Below, one piece after another: positions 46,101 through 54,271 of a DNA stretch of 64,000 nucleotides (position 1 is its first letter; every line of letters begins with the position of its first letter). This DNA is from Hwanghaeella grinnelliae (GTDB lineage Bacteria > Pseudomonadota > Alphaproteobacteria > UBA8366 > Aestuariispiraceae), in NCBI RefSeq assembly GCF_004005845.1, contig NZ_SADE01000003.1, forward strand, positions 124,001 to 188,000, read 5' to 3'. The notes beneath the pieces are model-generated. The model did no database searches. It was not told the DNA's origin and worked only from the letters and a program-made list of their open reading frames with translations. Both the position numbers and the translations under genes were made by a program.

Positions 46101-46528
46101 AACGTAACATTCAGGACCGGGAAAAGGCTCAAATTAACTTCGTGGACCTCCGGTTCGTCCGTGTCGCCAGGCAGTTCCGGCTTCGCCAGATCCACACTTT
46201 CCCGAACATCCGTAACGGCAGCGTCCGCGTCGAAACCGGCTTCGAATTCCAATATGACGTTGGCGCCGCCCTGATAGGCGGTGGCCCGCAATTCCTTCAC
46301 GCCTTCTATTGAGCGCAGTTCCTTTTCCATCGGCCGCACAAGCAGGCGTTCGGCATCTTCAGGTGAAATACCTTCATGATGCATAGATACATAGACGATC
46401 GGAATATTGATATCCGGGTCCGCTTCCTTCGGAATCGCCTGATAGGCGACGAAGCCCGCCACCAGAATGAAAAGCAGCAGACTCAACACCGTTCGGGAAC
46501 GGCTCAATGCGGCATCGATCAAAGACAT
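43169..46528 (-). CDS. RND-family efflux pump permease (AcrB/MdtB-like)
   Basis: The 1119-residue protein has the two-half RND architecture: about 12 helices with large periplasmic loops after helices 1 and 7. The TM4 proton-relay block GMLVDGAIVVTEYADRK is present, and the MSLIDAALSRSRTVLSLLLFILV start is typical. It is longer than AcrB, with an extra hydrophobic stretch and linker near residues 505-575. The long insertion-free porter loops resemble the heavy-metal/multidrug hydrophobe pumps of marine alphaproteobacteria. It lies 58 bp downstream of the membrane fusion protein gene and would need an outer-membrane factor encoded elsewhere. Confidence 0.93.
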   Translation of the reverse strand: MSLIDAALSRSRTVLSLLLFILVAGFVAYQAIPKEADPDINIPIVYVSMHHEGISPEDAERLLVRPMEKELRSIEGVKELRATAYQGGANVILEFEAGFDADAAVTDVRESVDLAKPELPGDTDEPEVHEVNLSLFPVLNVTLSGDVSERTLLRLARDLKDEVEGIPEVLEAKIVGDRDESVELVIDPVLLDSYEIRADELLQAISRSNVLIAAGTLDTGQGRFGIKLPGLFEDVTDILDMPIKQQGDAVVRARDITSVKRTFKDPATFARIDGERALVLEVSKRTGENIIETIAKVRAAVTATSQGWPDGVVVGYSQDQSKNIRQMLTDLQNNVMSAILLVMIVIVGALGVRGGLLVGIAIPGSFLAGILVLYSIGLTVNIVVLFSLILAVGMLVDGAIVVTEYADRKLAEGLDKREAYGLAAKRMAWPIIASTATTLAAFMPLLFWPGVVGEFMKFLPITLIATLAASLAMALIFVPVLGANLLAVTKAFFAVVMSAALAGIAANIVQTFAPDVPPVLPGAIGFFVGLYPGWKLGGWIGHAMEGTGGNADSAKTLSGDADAEDLDNVGGFTGFYVSILKVALARPLVVLFLAVGAMGATYVSYGIYGKGVEFFPEVEPDQLIVNIHGRGNMSVFERDTLVAEVEQEVLDIQEEHGEFKTIYTSSGQFEARDEEAEDIIGKIQLEFVDWEERRPANTIKAEIRERTAHLAGIFVEARQPEAGPPVGKPVHVQLSSRDPSLLADAGKKVRAFMDSLPGLRDVEDSSPIPGIEWELTVDRAQASKFGADVSLIGNFLQLVTKGLKVSDYRPDDADDEIDILVRFPEEFRTLEQLDRIRIVTAQGSIPIGNFVDRSPEPKTGLLRRVDTKRIVFVRADVEDGVLPNDKVKEIREWLETAGLSNQIDVTFKGEDEEQAAAQAFLMKAFTVALFIMGIILVTQFNSFYSGVLILSAVVMSTVGVLLGLMVIQEPFGIVMSGIGVIALAGIVVNNNIVLIDTYDHLATIEKDLKLAILKTGAQRLRPVMLTTVTTVLGLMPMVLQTNIDFITRQVSTGAPSTQWWVQLSTAIVFGLAFATVLTLVVTPSLLMLRARVIMRRRDKAEKQEHADVDGGTPLQAPAE

Positions 46529-46586
46529 GTGCTTCCTGCTCCCCGCTGCCGGGTCCGTCTAAAGAATATCCAAGCGCGCGGCCCGA

Positions 46587-47831
46587 TCAGGATCGGCCAT
46601 TCGTCTCCGGCACGAAAACCGTATCGGGAACGGGGCTGACCTTTTCGCCATCGGCGGCATATTCCTGCCCGACGCTTATCAGCGTTGCCCGGCGCGGCAA
46701 TCCTTGGATCCATACGCCGTCCGGCGTGTCTTCCAAGATTTGGACCGGCACGAACCTGGCAATGTCACCTTCTTCGACCAGTTTCACCCCGACCTGCCCC
46801 GCATCATCCAAAGTCAGAAGCGCGGGAGAGATCAGGTGAGCCTCGGACTCAGACAGCGGCAGTAACAGTTCCGCCGTTATACCGGCCTTGTATCGATTGG
46901 CCGTATCTGGAACCTCAACCTCTACTCGGAAAGTCCGCGTCGACGTTTCCGCCTGTGGTGAGATGTAACTGACTATCCCTTCCACCGTTTCGCCCGTAAT
47001 CAGTTTTGCGCGGGCCAAGGCCCCTTCCGTCACGGCCGCGACCTCGCGTTCCGAAACGTTGGCGACGATCAGGAGCGGATCCAAATCCACAACGGTTGCA
47101 ATAATGTCGCCGACCTTCACCAAATCACCCTGCTCCACGTTCTTTGTCCAAATGACACCGTCGAACGGGATTGATAGCCGGGTCTTGGCCAAATCGATCC
47201 GGGCCCGGTCAAGGGCGGCCTTCGCCGCCTCCATCTCAGCAAGGGAGGTCGCTTTGCTTATTTCGGACTGAAAGCCTTTGCTCGCCAGTTTCGCTGCGGC
47301 CGAATATTCGATTTCCCGCTGTTTCAACAGCGCCTCGGCTTCACGGACCACCGCGTTCCGTTCGTCTTCCTTGATCGTTCCGATCCGCTGCCCGGCGGCA
47401 ACCGTATCGCCCTCCTCGACGTTGAGGGTCCGGATTGCGCCCTCCGTCTCCGCCATCAAGCGGCCTTCGCGTGAGGCTTCGGTTCGCCCGGCTATTCGCA
47501 ATGTCGTGCTACGTGTTTGGGCCACACTCTCATAGACGCGAACGGACTGGACCTTTTTTTCCTTGTGCTGCGGCGCCACGTCGGCCGCCGCCACGGGCGC
47601 AGAAGCGCCTTCCGTTCCGGCGGCGCCCTGCCCTTCCAGGGAAGGAAGGCTTCCGGACAGGATCCATCCTGTTGCAACGACCGCCAGCAAAACAGCGATC
47701 ACAATCGACGGCTTCACTCGACGTCGTTTCGGCGTGGCCTGCTGTTTTGGCCTCGGGTCACTCTCCGTAGCCGGGCCGCTCGGCACCCGTTCGGCGTTCG
47801 GCCCATCAATCTTGCTTAAATGTTCGGTCAT
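46587..47831 (-). CDS. RND efflux periplasmic adaptor (membrane fusion protein)
   Basis: The 414-residue protein has a short cytoplasmic, basic N-terminus, one hydrophobic anchor (about residues 42-60) and the HlyD-type layout: RTLNVEEGDTVAAGQRIGTI lipoyl half, a helical hairpin (RNAVVREAEALLKQREIEYSAAAKLA), the second lipoyl half with IPFDGVIWTKNVEQGDLVKVGDII, and a beta-barrel and C-terminal domain. It bridges the RND permease to an outer-membrane channel. The ATG at 47831 is 5 bp from the padR stop; an upstream ATG at 47870 would overlap padR. Confidence 0.9.
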   Translation of the reverse strand: MTEHLSKIDGPNAERVPSGPATESDPRPKQQATPKRRRVKPSIVIAVLLAVVATGWILSGSLPSLEGQGAAGTEGASAPVAAADVAPQHKEKKVQSVRVYESVAQTRSTTLRIAGRTEASREGRLMAETEGAIRTLNVEEGDTVAAGQRIGTIKEDERNAVVREAEALLKQREIEYSAAAKLASKGFQSEISKATSLAEMEAAKAALDRARIDLAKTRLSIPFDGVIWTKNVEQGDLVKVGDIIATVVDLDPLLIVANVSEREVAAVTEGALARAKLITGETVEGIVSYISPQAETSTRTFRVEVEVPDTANRYKAGITAELLLPLSESEAHLISPALLTLDDAGQVGVKLVEEGDIARFVPVQILEDTPDGVWIQGLPRRATLISVGQEYAADGEKVSPVPDTVFVPETNGRS

Positions 47832-47835
47832 GCTT

Positions 47836-48387
47836 TCAATCCGCGGCGTCGGCGGCGGGTCTGTTGTCATCCGCCAGTTTGATGAAGTCTTGGCGATGGT
47901 CCTGAAGGTATGACATCGCCGCGCTATACACTGTGACACCAAATCCTCTGACCAAATCCGGTGCGCTGCCTTCGCCGGCGCCACCGCATTCGCTCAAATG
48001 ATCCAGCTTTGCCTGATAGAATGCGATACGGTCGTCTATGACATTCCGGATGCGGTCAGCAGGTAATTGACCCGCAAAAAACAGAATAAAAAGTAGATCC
48101 GATTTGTACTTGTCATCGTCCGGCGCCTTTTCGCAGAGTTTCTCCACGAGGGTCGCGCGGCCCGCATCTGTGATTTGATAGATCTTCTTGTCCGGGCGTT
48201 TTTCTTGGGCTTCCACTTCGAAAGTGACCAGCCCTTCCCCGGTCAGTTTGCTAAGCGCAGGGTAAATAGAACCGAACCCGCCTTCAGCAAAATGACTGAA
48301 CGGACCTTCTTCAAACGCTTTCCGTATTTCGTAGCCACTGGCTGGCCGAAGCGCCAATACGCCGAGGCAACTGGTCTTGATATCCAT
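47836..48387 (-). CDS. PadR-family transcriptional regulator
   Basis: The 183-residue protein has the PadR winged helix at its N-terminus (CLGVLALRPASGYEIRKAF to GFGSIYPALSKLTGEGLVTFEVEAQEKRPDKKIYQITDAGRATL) and a C-terminal helical dimer domain of the Vir type. PadR proteins repress by binding dyads and respond to phenolics or drugs. A perfect dyad lies just upstream (48394-48416), so it probably controls itself and the efflux genes that follow. It is the first gene of the padR-adaptor-RND operon. Confidence 0.92.
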   Translation of the reverse strand: MDIKTSCLGVLALRPASGYEIRKAFEEGPFSHFAEGGFGSIYPALSKLTGEGLVTFEVEAQEKRPDKKIYQITDAGRATLVEKLCEKAPDDDKYKSDLLFILFFAGQLPADRIRNVIDDRIAFYQAKLDHLSECGGAGEGSAPDLVRGFGVTVYSAAMSYLQDHRQDFIKLADDNRPAADAAD

Positions 48388-48393
48388 TGGACC

Positions 48394-48416
48394 CCCTATA
48401 TCGGGCTGATATAGGG
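48394..48416. promoter_or_regulatory. Probable PadR operator
   Basis: CCCTATATC-GGGCT-GATATAGGG is a perfect 9-bp inverted repeat with a 5-bp spacer. It ends 7 bp upstream of the padR start, so a bound regulator would block the padR-adaptor-RND transcript. Confidence 0.78.
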
Positions 48417-48612
48417 TTACAAAACTTCGCTTTCAAGAAAATTATATCGATCCGATACAACCCTTTGGCCATGACAGCCCACGCCTGGGTTGCGCCACAC
48501 GAAACGCTCACAAAAACGTGATAGTGCAAATAGGCACGTCCCGCCGCTCCAATTGACCGTTCAATACAGGTCAATCAGCGCAGCGGAGAAGCGCAAAGAA
48601 CGCCGCAACCGG

Positions 48613-49164
48613 TCAGATCAATTCGACGCTTTCCGCCATCGGGCCCTTCTGACCCATGCGGGCAGTCACACGGACACGTTGTTCCGGCTCAACCGACATA
48701 AGGCCATTCCGCTCCAGCGTACGGGCGGAAACGAACACGTCGCGGCTTCCGTCGTCCATCACAATGAAGCCATAGCCTTTACCGGAGTCGAAGAACTTTA
48801 TCGTTCCTTCGATTGGCGGCCCAACAGGCGCATCCCGATCATCCATATCGCTTGGCCCCCGGCCGCGCGGTTCGCTTGGAGCGAAGCCGCCACCGCGGGA
48901 AACCGGCGCTTGCGCGGTCGACATGTCCACCGAATGAATTTTAGCGACTTGCTTGCCCCTGGTGGTTTCCATCACGTCAACGACAAGCGTCGCGCCCTCC
49001 GGAAGTTCCGAATTTCCAGTCTCAGCAATCACCGAAGCATGAATGAAAATGTCCCGGCCACCGGATTCAGGAATGATAAAACCAAAACCCTTCGTAGCGT
49101 TGAACCATTTTACAGTTGCCGTCACGTTCTCATCACTAACGGCAGGAGGAAGTCTACGATCCAT
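48613..49164 (-). CDS. Double cold-shock-domain protein
   Basis: The 183-residue protein has two cold-shock domains joined by a Gly/Pro/Arg-rich linker. The first (about 14-83) has intact RNP1 KGFGFI and RNP2 DIFIH. The second (about 115-180) has KGYGFIV but DVFVSA in place of the histidine-containing RNP2. Cold-shock domains bind single-stranded RNA or DNA; two-domain forms are common in alphaproteobacteria and act in stress or stationary phase. It is a single gene with a 380-bp upstream region. Confidence 0.93.
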   Translation of the reverse strand: MDRRLPPAVSDENVTATVKWFNATKGFGFIIPESGGRDIFIHASVIAETGNSELPEGATLVVDVMETTRGKQVAKIHSVDMSTAQAPVSRGGGFAPSEPRGRGPSDMDDRDAPVGPPIEGTIKFFDSGKGYGFIVMDDGSRDVFVSARTLERNGLMSVEPEQRVRVTARMGQKGPMAESVELI

Positions 49165-49547
49165 CTTATCTTTTAACCTTCAGCCCCCAAACACACCGGC
49201 AGCCCTGCACTACACGGTTACATTCACAGCATAGAGCGGAATAGGCTACCGCCGCAACGGTATCTCCCTAGTCTTCGTATTCCGCGCGGCAATAGCGTGA
49301 TTGTGTAGCATCCTTGCAACGGTGCTAATATGCCTGGGCTAAAAAATTGGGGGATGCCGCCGCTATCGGGACGACAACCGCCGATGGTTGCCCAGCGGAA
49401 CATGCCATTTCCTTCGGCCGGGCGTCTCAAAGCGCCCTCAATGGTGTAACCGAAAGAAAAAATGGCACTCAAAATTTACGGAATCCCCCCTTTTACCGGT
49501 CCTGACCGGATCATTTTGGACCAGTCCCCTGATTATACGGATTAAAA
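49165..49547. other. Upstream region of the cold-shock gene
   Basis: About 380 bp without a gene. Cold-shock genes often have long structured leaders, and the length fits this, but I could not define a specific structure. The downstream end of the GST transcript also falls here without a clear terminator. Confidence 0.4.
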
Positions 49548-50249
49548 TCAGGTGTCATAGCCGGGGGACAATCTGGCGTAACCGTCATACAGATCGAGCA
49601 TCCGCTCCCGCCACGCATAAATCGGATCTTCTTCTTCCAGCAGTTTCCTTGCGGAAATCGCACGCGCCCAGGCAAAAGGTCCGAAAGCGATGTGATCCGC
49701 GAAAGCCGGACTATCTCCACCCAGGAAGTCGAAACGCTCGAAAACGGCCCGCATCGGCGCCAAGGAGGCCCGGAATTCCGGCAAGATCTCATCCGCCGGG
49801 GCCACGACGTCCTCGAGCCCCATACCGAACACCTTTTCACGGGAGGTTCGAAAGTAGTCTTTATCTTTTTCATGCAGGTGGTTGTAGATATCGACCAATA
49901 CCTGTTTCACGACGCCCGGATGCACAATGCGCTCAACCCAGCATTTCAGGAAATATGTCGCCGCCTTTCCGGACTGTTCCGTGAACAAAAGCTTTTCCGG
50001 ATAGGCTTCATCCAGATACTCGGCGATCGCCCAAGAATCCCATATCGCCTTGCCGCCATTGCCGTCATCCACGATCACCGGAACGCGCCCCTGTTCCGTA
50101 AACCCAATCGCTTCCTTCTCGGTAAACCGCCACGGAACTTCTTTTACCGGCAGCGACTTGTGAGCCAGAGCCATCTTGATGCGCCAGCAATACGGACTGA
50201 AACGCCGATCATCCTCGGCACCGGCAAGATCGTATAGGGTAATCGTCAT
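49548..50249 (-). CDS. Glutathione S-transferase family protein (beta-etherase-like)
   Basis: The 233-residue protein has the GST N-terminal thioredoxin-like domain (ITLYDLAGAEDDRRFSPYCWRIKMALAHKSL, then GRVPVIVDDGNGGKAIWDSWAIAEYLDEAYP) and a helical C-terminal domain. The extended start and the SPYCWRIKMAL block resemble the LigE/LigF beta-etherase-like clade. It would conjugate or reduce substrates with glutathione. The ATG at 50249 follows GAGGAG by 8 bp. A 24-bp operator (50349-50372) and a leader hairpin (50288-50322) lie upstream. Confidence 0.88.
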   Translation of the reverse strand: MTITLYDLAGAEDDRRFSPYCWRIKMALAHKSLPVKEVPWRFTEKEAIGFTEQGRVPVIVDDGNGGKAIWDSWAIAEYLDEAYPEKLLFTEQSGKAATYFLKCWVERIVHPGVVKQVLVDIYNHLHEKDKDYFRTSREKVFGMGLEDVVAPADEILPEFRASLAPMRAVFERFDFLGGDSPAFADHIAFGPFAWARAISARKLLEEEDPIYAWRERMLDLYDGYARLSPGYDT

Positions 50250-50287
50250 CAAAATAACTCCTCAGAACCAACGGCAATTTGTAAAAT

Positions 50288-50322
50288 GAGGCTGGCGCAT
50301 CGGATCCGACATCGCCAGCCTC
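50288..50322 (-). promoter_or_regulatory. Leader hairpin upstream of the GST gene
   Basis: GAGGCTGGCG (50288-50297) pairs perfectly with CGCCAGCCTC (50313-50322). The loop contains the palindrome TCGGATCCGA (50300-50309). On the minus strand it is followed by ATTTTACAAATT and lies 38 bp before the ATG. It could be an attenuator or a stabilising leader structure. Confidence 0.5.
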
Positions 50323-50348
50323 CCCCCATCAAGCCTCATAAGCGCAAG

Positions 50349-50372
50349 TATAATGGAACGTTCATTCCATTA
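50349..50372. promoter_or_regulatory. Operator-like dyad upstream of the GST gene
   Basis: ATAATGGAA-CGTTCA-TTCCATTAT is a perfect 9-bp inverted repeat with a 6-bp spacer, a form typical of TetR-family operators. No regulator gene is next to it; the nearest TetR gene in the window is at 57074. Confidence 0.7.
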
Positions 50373-50558
50373 TCAACCTAAGCTTATTGAGATCACAACT
50401 TGGTGTTTTCGACCTGTGTCATCACGGGGTCATCACGGGGTCATCGACGACCATATTTATTCGAACGATTGGCTGTCACCGTCCAGATATTGGAAGTGCC
50501 CGTCTCGCAGCGCGCCGCGGGAAAACAATCATGTGGTCCAGTGGGTGCGTTGAGAATG

Positions 50559-50590
50559 AAAAGCCCGGCAAAGGCCGGGCTTTTTCGCCT
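50559..50590 (-). terminator. Intrinsic terminator of the Ldh2-type gene
   Basis: AAAGCCCGG pairs with CCGGGCTTT around a short A-containing loop. On the minus strand it is followed by CTTTTCATTC and lies about 33 bp beyond the Ldh2-type stop at 50616. Confidence 0.75.
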
Positions 50591-50615
50591 CTTTTTTGCG
50601 CCGGTCCTCGTGGCC

Positions 50616-51623
50616 TCAGGCCTCCAAGCCACAGACGGTGTCGTATAATGACTTAGGCAAGAATATCCCCTCCGACGGTGTCTTCAGGCGATTTTGGTGG
50701 CGCCTTTCCCCGGGCAGCCGCAAACCTTCCTGCGCCTTCATCGCGTCGAAAAGTTTTTCCCCATGCGCAAGCCAGCCATCGGGATCGCCGAAACGGTTGG
50801 GATCGATCGCGATGATCAACTCCCCGCCCGGAGGCGGCCCGCCGTCCTTGATATCCGCTTCACCCGCTTCGAAGCTTAACTTGTCACCGATCAGCGCGCC
50901 GACCAGCAATTCGATCATCATCGAAATCGCCGATCCCTTATATCCGCCGAAAGGCAATTGCGCCCCGGCCAGAATTGCATTCGGATCGGTCGTCGGATTG
51001 CCTTCCGCATCGATCCCGGCACCTGGAGGTGCCTGTTTCCCATCGCGCGCCATGATCATGATTTCGCCGCGCGCGGTGGCAGCCGTTGCCATATCGAATG
51101 CCATGGAAGATCCGTCTTTTCGCGGCCAGGCGAAGGCCATCGGGTTCGTCCCGAAAAGCGGTTTGGTCCCGCCCGCCGGCGCAACCATCGGCGTGGCTGC
51201 GGTCCAAGCAAAGGCAGCAAGGCCAGCTTCGGCAATTGGCTCAACCTCCACCCACAATGCCGCGAAGTGATGCATATCCCTGACCGCGAGCGCGGCGATT
51301 CCCTGCTCCCGCGCCAGATCGATCAAGGGCTGCCGTCCGCGTTCAAGGGCCAGGGGCGCAAAACCGCGATCGGCATCGACTTGAAGCGCGCCCGGGGCAA
51401 TCTGCTTGACCGTCGGCGCCGCCTTGCCGTTGACCTTGCCGCTTCTCAACGAGGCGACATAGCCGGGGATCCGGAATATCCCGTGCGAATGGCAAATATC
51501 GCGTTCCGCCGCCATTACGGTGTCGGCGACCGCCCGTGCGTTCGCCTCGTCGCACCCATTTGTGCGCAACACGCGCATTACCAAAGCGTCGGCGTCTTCT
51601 AGCGTCAGATTTACGTCGGTCAT
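50616..51623 (-). CDS. Ldh2/malate-lactate dehydrogenase-family oxidoreductase
   Basis: The 335-residue protein matches the Ldh2/YlbC/ComC family, a fold distinct from classical lactate dehydrogenase: SHGIFRIPGYVASLRSGKV, VRDMHHFAALWVEVEPIAEAG with the catalytic histidine, and FGTNPMAFAWPR and PFGGYKGSAISMMIELL near the nucleotide site. Members reduce 2-oxo acids or cyclic imines such as piperideine-2-carboxylate with NAD(P)H. GGGGG precedes the ATG at 51623. It follows the DMGDH-like gene on the same strand with a 53-bp gap, suggesting a shared amino or imino acid catabolic role. Confidence 0.88.
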   Translation of the reverse strand: MTDVNLTLEDADALVMRVLRTNGCDEANARAVADTVMAAERDICHSHGIFRIPGYVASLRSGKVNGKAAPTVKQIAPGALQVDADRGFAPLALERGRQPLIDLAREQGIAALAVRDMHHFAALWVEVEPIAEAGLAAFAWTAATPMVAPAGGTKPLFGTNPMAFAWPRKDGSSMAFDMATAATARGEIMIMARDGKQAPPGAGIDAEGNPTTDPNAILAGAQLPFGGYKGSAISMMIELLVGALIGDKLSFEAGEADIKDGGPPPGGELIIAIDPNRFGDPDGWLAHGEKLFDAMKAQEGLRLPGERRHQNRLKTPSEGIFLPKSLYDTVCGLEA

Positions 51624-51676
51624 GATCCCCCTCGTCCGATACGGCAACAAATACGGCGAACCGCTCGGCCCGGCGA

Positions 51677-54103
51677 TCACCCCCGCATACGCTCTCCCTT
51701 CGGATCGAAGGGCGGGTCGGGGAGGATGGATGCTGGACGGCGTTCACCCATAACTTCGATTTCAAACCCGCCGCCATTCCCGGCCAGCGCCGTCGGCACA
51801 TAGCCGAGCGCCACGGATTTATCGACGTGGTGAGCGTAACCGCCGGAAGTCACATAGCCAACTATCGCGCCATCATGCAGGATCGGCTCGTTGCTGATGA
51901 CATCAGCGTCCTTCACATCGACATCGAAAAGAACCAGGCTTTTCGCCGGTCCGTCCTGCTGTTCCTTCATTGCGGCATCCCGCCCGATGAAGTCGTTTTT
52001 CTTCAAATCCACAAACCGGGAAAGATTGGCTTCAAAGGGGCCGTAGATGGGCCGGTATTCCGTCGCCCAGGAACCGAAGGCCTTTTCCAGACTAAGGGAT
52101 CGCATGGCGCGTGTTCCGAACAGCGTCAGCCCGAATGCCTCGCCTGCCTCCATCAATGTATCGAACAGGCGGGCTTGAAACTCCGGCTTAACCCACAATT
52201 CGTAGCCAAGGTCGCCGGTAAAACTGACCCGTCCGGCCAAGACGGGAACCATGCCGACTTCGATCGACCGGAAATCCATGAACTTGAAACCGTCGTTCGA
52301 CAGGTCCGTATCGGTCAGCTCCGCCAAAACATCCCGGCTTTTCGGACCGGCGAGCGAAAGGCCGCAAAGCCCCAGATCGTGCGAACGGATGTAAACACCG
52401 GACTCCGGCAAATGCTGTTCGAACCAGCGCATATGATACTGTTGCGCCAGACCGGAGCCAAAGACGAAGAAACGGTCATCCGCCAGTTTCCCAACGGTGA
52501 AATCGCCGATCAATTTGCCCTGATGGTTCAACATCGGCGCCAGTGTCAGACGTCCGGTCTTCGGCATTTTGTTCGCCAGCATATGGCTAAGCCAGCTTTC
52601 CGCATCCGGACCGGTCACTTCGTATTTTGCGAAACTCGAGGTTTCCGTCAGGCCGACGCCGTTGCGGACGGACTGACATTCGGCCTTGATCCGCTCAAAC
52701 GCGTTGGACCGGTAATAGGTCACTTTTTCCACCGGCTCTTCGCCCTCAGCCGCGAACCACAGCGGGACCTCCAGACCGTAAGACGCCCCGAAAACAGCGT
52801 TGCGGGCCTTCAATCGATCGTAGATCGGGGTCATCTTCAATTGCCGTGCAGCCGGCAATTCCTCATTCGGGAAGGTGACCTTGAAGCGGCGGGAATAGTT
52901 CTCGCGCACCTTGGCGTTCGTATAGGCCATCGTGGTCCAATCGCCGAACCGGGCGATATCCATGCCCCAAACATCGAACCCCGGATCACCGTCCACCATC
53001 CAGTTGGAAAGCGCCAATCCGACCCCGCCTCCCTGACTGAACCCCGCCATGACACCGCAGGCGCACCAGTAATTCTTCAATCCGCGGACCGGGCCGATCA
53101 GCGGGTTGCCGTCCGGCGCAAAGGTAAAAGGACCGTTGATGATCTGTTTGATGCCCGCGCGCTGAAAGGCCGGGAAATGCGCAAAGCCCACTTCCAAGGA
53201 CGGCGCGATACGGTCGAGGTCGGGGGCCAGCAATTCATGCCCGAAATCCAATGGTGTGGATTTGGTCGACCACGGAACGCCGGCACGCTCATAGGTTCCC
53301 ATCAGCATGCCGCCGCGTTCCTGGCGCATATAGATCTCGCCATCCGGATCGATCACATGCAGGACCTCGGCACCGGTCGATTCGTTGATTTCAGCGACTT
53401 CCGGCATGTCCTCGGTCAGCAGGTACATATGTTCCATCGCCAGGACGGGCAGCTCGAGTCCGACCATCCGGCCGACCTCCCGCGCCCATAGACCACCGGC
53501 ATTCACCACGTGATCCGCATGGATCGTGCCGTCCTTGGTGACGACGTCCCAAGTGCCATCCTGCCGCTGCACAAGTTCGGTGACCGGGTTCCGCAAATAG
53601 ACTTCAGCGCCGTTGATCCGCGCGGCCTTTGCATAGGCATGGGTCGTACCCGACGGATCGAGATGGCCGTGAAGCGGCGTATAGAGAGCGCCAAGAAACT
53701 GGTCAGGGTCCATGATCGGCAGGCGGCGTTGTGCCTCCCTCGCGTCCAACAGCTCCGTCTCGATCCCCAGCAATCGTTCTTTCGATTGCATGATCTTCAG
53801 CGCCTCCATCCGTTCCGGTGTGCAGGCCATGAACATGCCGCCGGTCAGATGGAAGGACGTGGACTGCCCGCTGATCTCCTCGATCTCCTTGTACAGGTCG
53901 ATCGTATAGCTTTGCAGTTTGGCCATGTTCGGATCGCCGTTCAGCGTATGAAACCCACCCGCGGCATGCCAGGTGGAGCCCGAGGTCAGTTCCGACCGCT
54001 CGATCAGCACGACGTCCCGCCACCCTTTTTTGGTCAGATGGTAAAGTACGCTGGCACCGACGACACCGCCGCCGATGACGGCGACCTGAACATGAGATTT
54101 CAT
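51677..54103 (-). CDS. FAD-dependent oxidoreductase with GcvT domains (dimethylglycine/sarcosine dehydrogenase-like)
   Basis: The 808-residue protein has an N-terminal DAO-type FAD domain (VAVIGGGVVGASVLYHL at about 8-24, and GSTWHAAGG, the site used for covalent FAD in DMGDH) and a C-terminal folate-binding GcvT aminomethyltransferase half (about 430-808; VSFTGDLGYELWVKPE). Such fusions demethylate dimethylglycine, sarcosine or related N-methyl compounds and pass the one-carbon unit to tetrahydrofolate. The exact substrate is open. The Ldh2-type gene is directly downstream. Confidence 0.9.
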   Translation of the reverse strand: MKSHVQVAVIGGGVVGASVLYHLTKKGWRDVVLIERSELTSGSTWHAAGGFHTLNGDPNMAKLQSYTIDLYKEIEEISGQSTSFHLTGGMFMACTPERMEALKIMQSKERLLGIETELLDAREAQRRLPIMDPDQFLGALYTPLHGHLDPSGTTHAYAKAARINGAEVYLRNPVTELVQRQDGTWDVVTKDGTIHADHVVNAGGLWAREVGRMVGLELPVLAMEHMYLLTEDMPEVAEINESTGAEVLHVIDPDGEIYMRQERGGMLMGTYERAGVPWSTKSTPLDFGHELLAPDLDRIAPSLEVGFAHFPAFQRAGIKQIINGPFTFAPDGNPLIGPVRGLKNYWCACGVMAGFSQGGGVGLALSNWMVDGDPGFDVWGMDIARFGDWTTMAYTNAKVRENYSRRFKVTFPNEELPAARQLKMTPIYDRLKARNAVFGASYGLEVPLWFAAEGEEPVEKVTYYRSNAFERIKAECQSVRNGVGLTETSSFAKYEVTGPDAESWLSHMLANKMPKTGRLTLAPMLNHQGKLIGDFTVGKLADDRFFVFGSGLAQQYHMRWFEQHLPESGVYIRSHDLGLCGLSLAGPKSRDVLAELTDTDLSNDGFKFMDFRSIEVGMVPVLAGRVSFTGDLGYELWVKPEFQARLFDTLMEAGEAFGLTLFGTRAMRSLSLEKAFGSWATEYRPIYGPFEANLSRFVDLKKNDFIGRDAAMKEQQDGPAKSLVLFDVDVKDADVISNEPILHDGAIVGYVTSGGYAHHVDKSVALGYVPTALAGNGGGFEIEVMGERRPASILPDPPFDPKGERMRG

Positions 54104-54271
54104 GCGGAGGGACCTCCCTGGACCGAGGAAACATTGTACGACCGGTGCAAGGCCCGGCAGATTTCCGATAAGGCCAGTTCATTTCGACCGTGCCTTACCC
54201 GGTGGAATCATGTGACTGAACTGTGGGAAGAACAAAGGTCAAAAGGCGACGGTTCGTAGCGTCGGTTCGAC

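Noticed and set aside
50353-50553. Small plus-strand gene starting inside the GST operator
   Set aside because: It has no ribosome binding site or recognisable motif, and its start lies in the dyad.
51827-53491. Plus-strand 554-residue open frame opposite the DMGDH-like gene
   Set aside because: It is an antisense shadow in GC-rich coding DNA; the minus-strand gene is clear.
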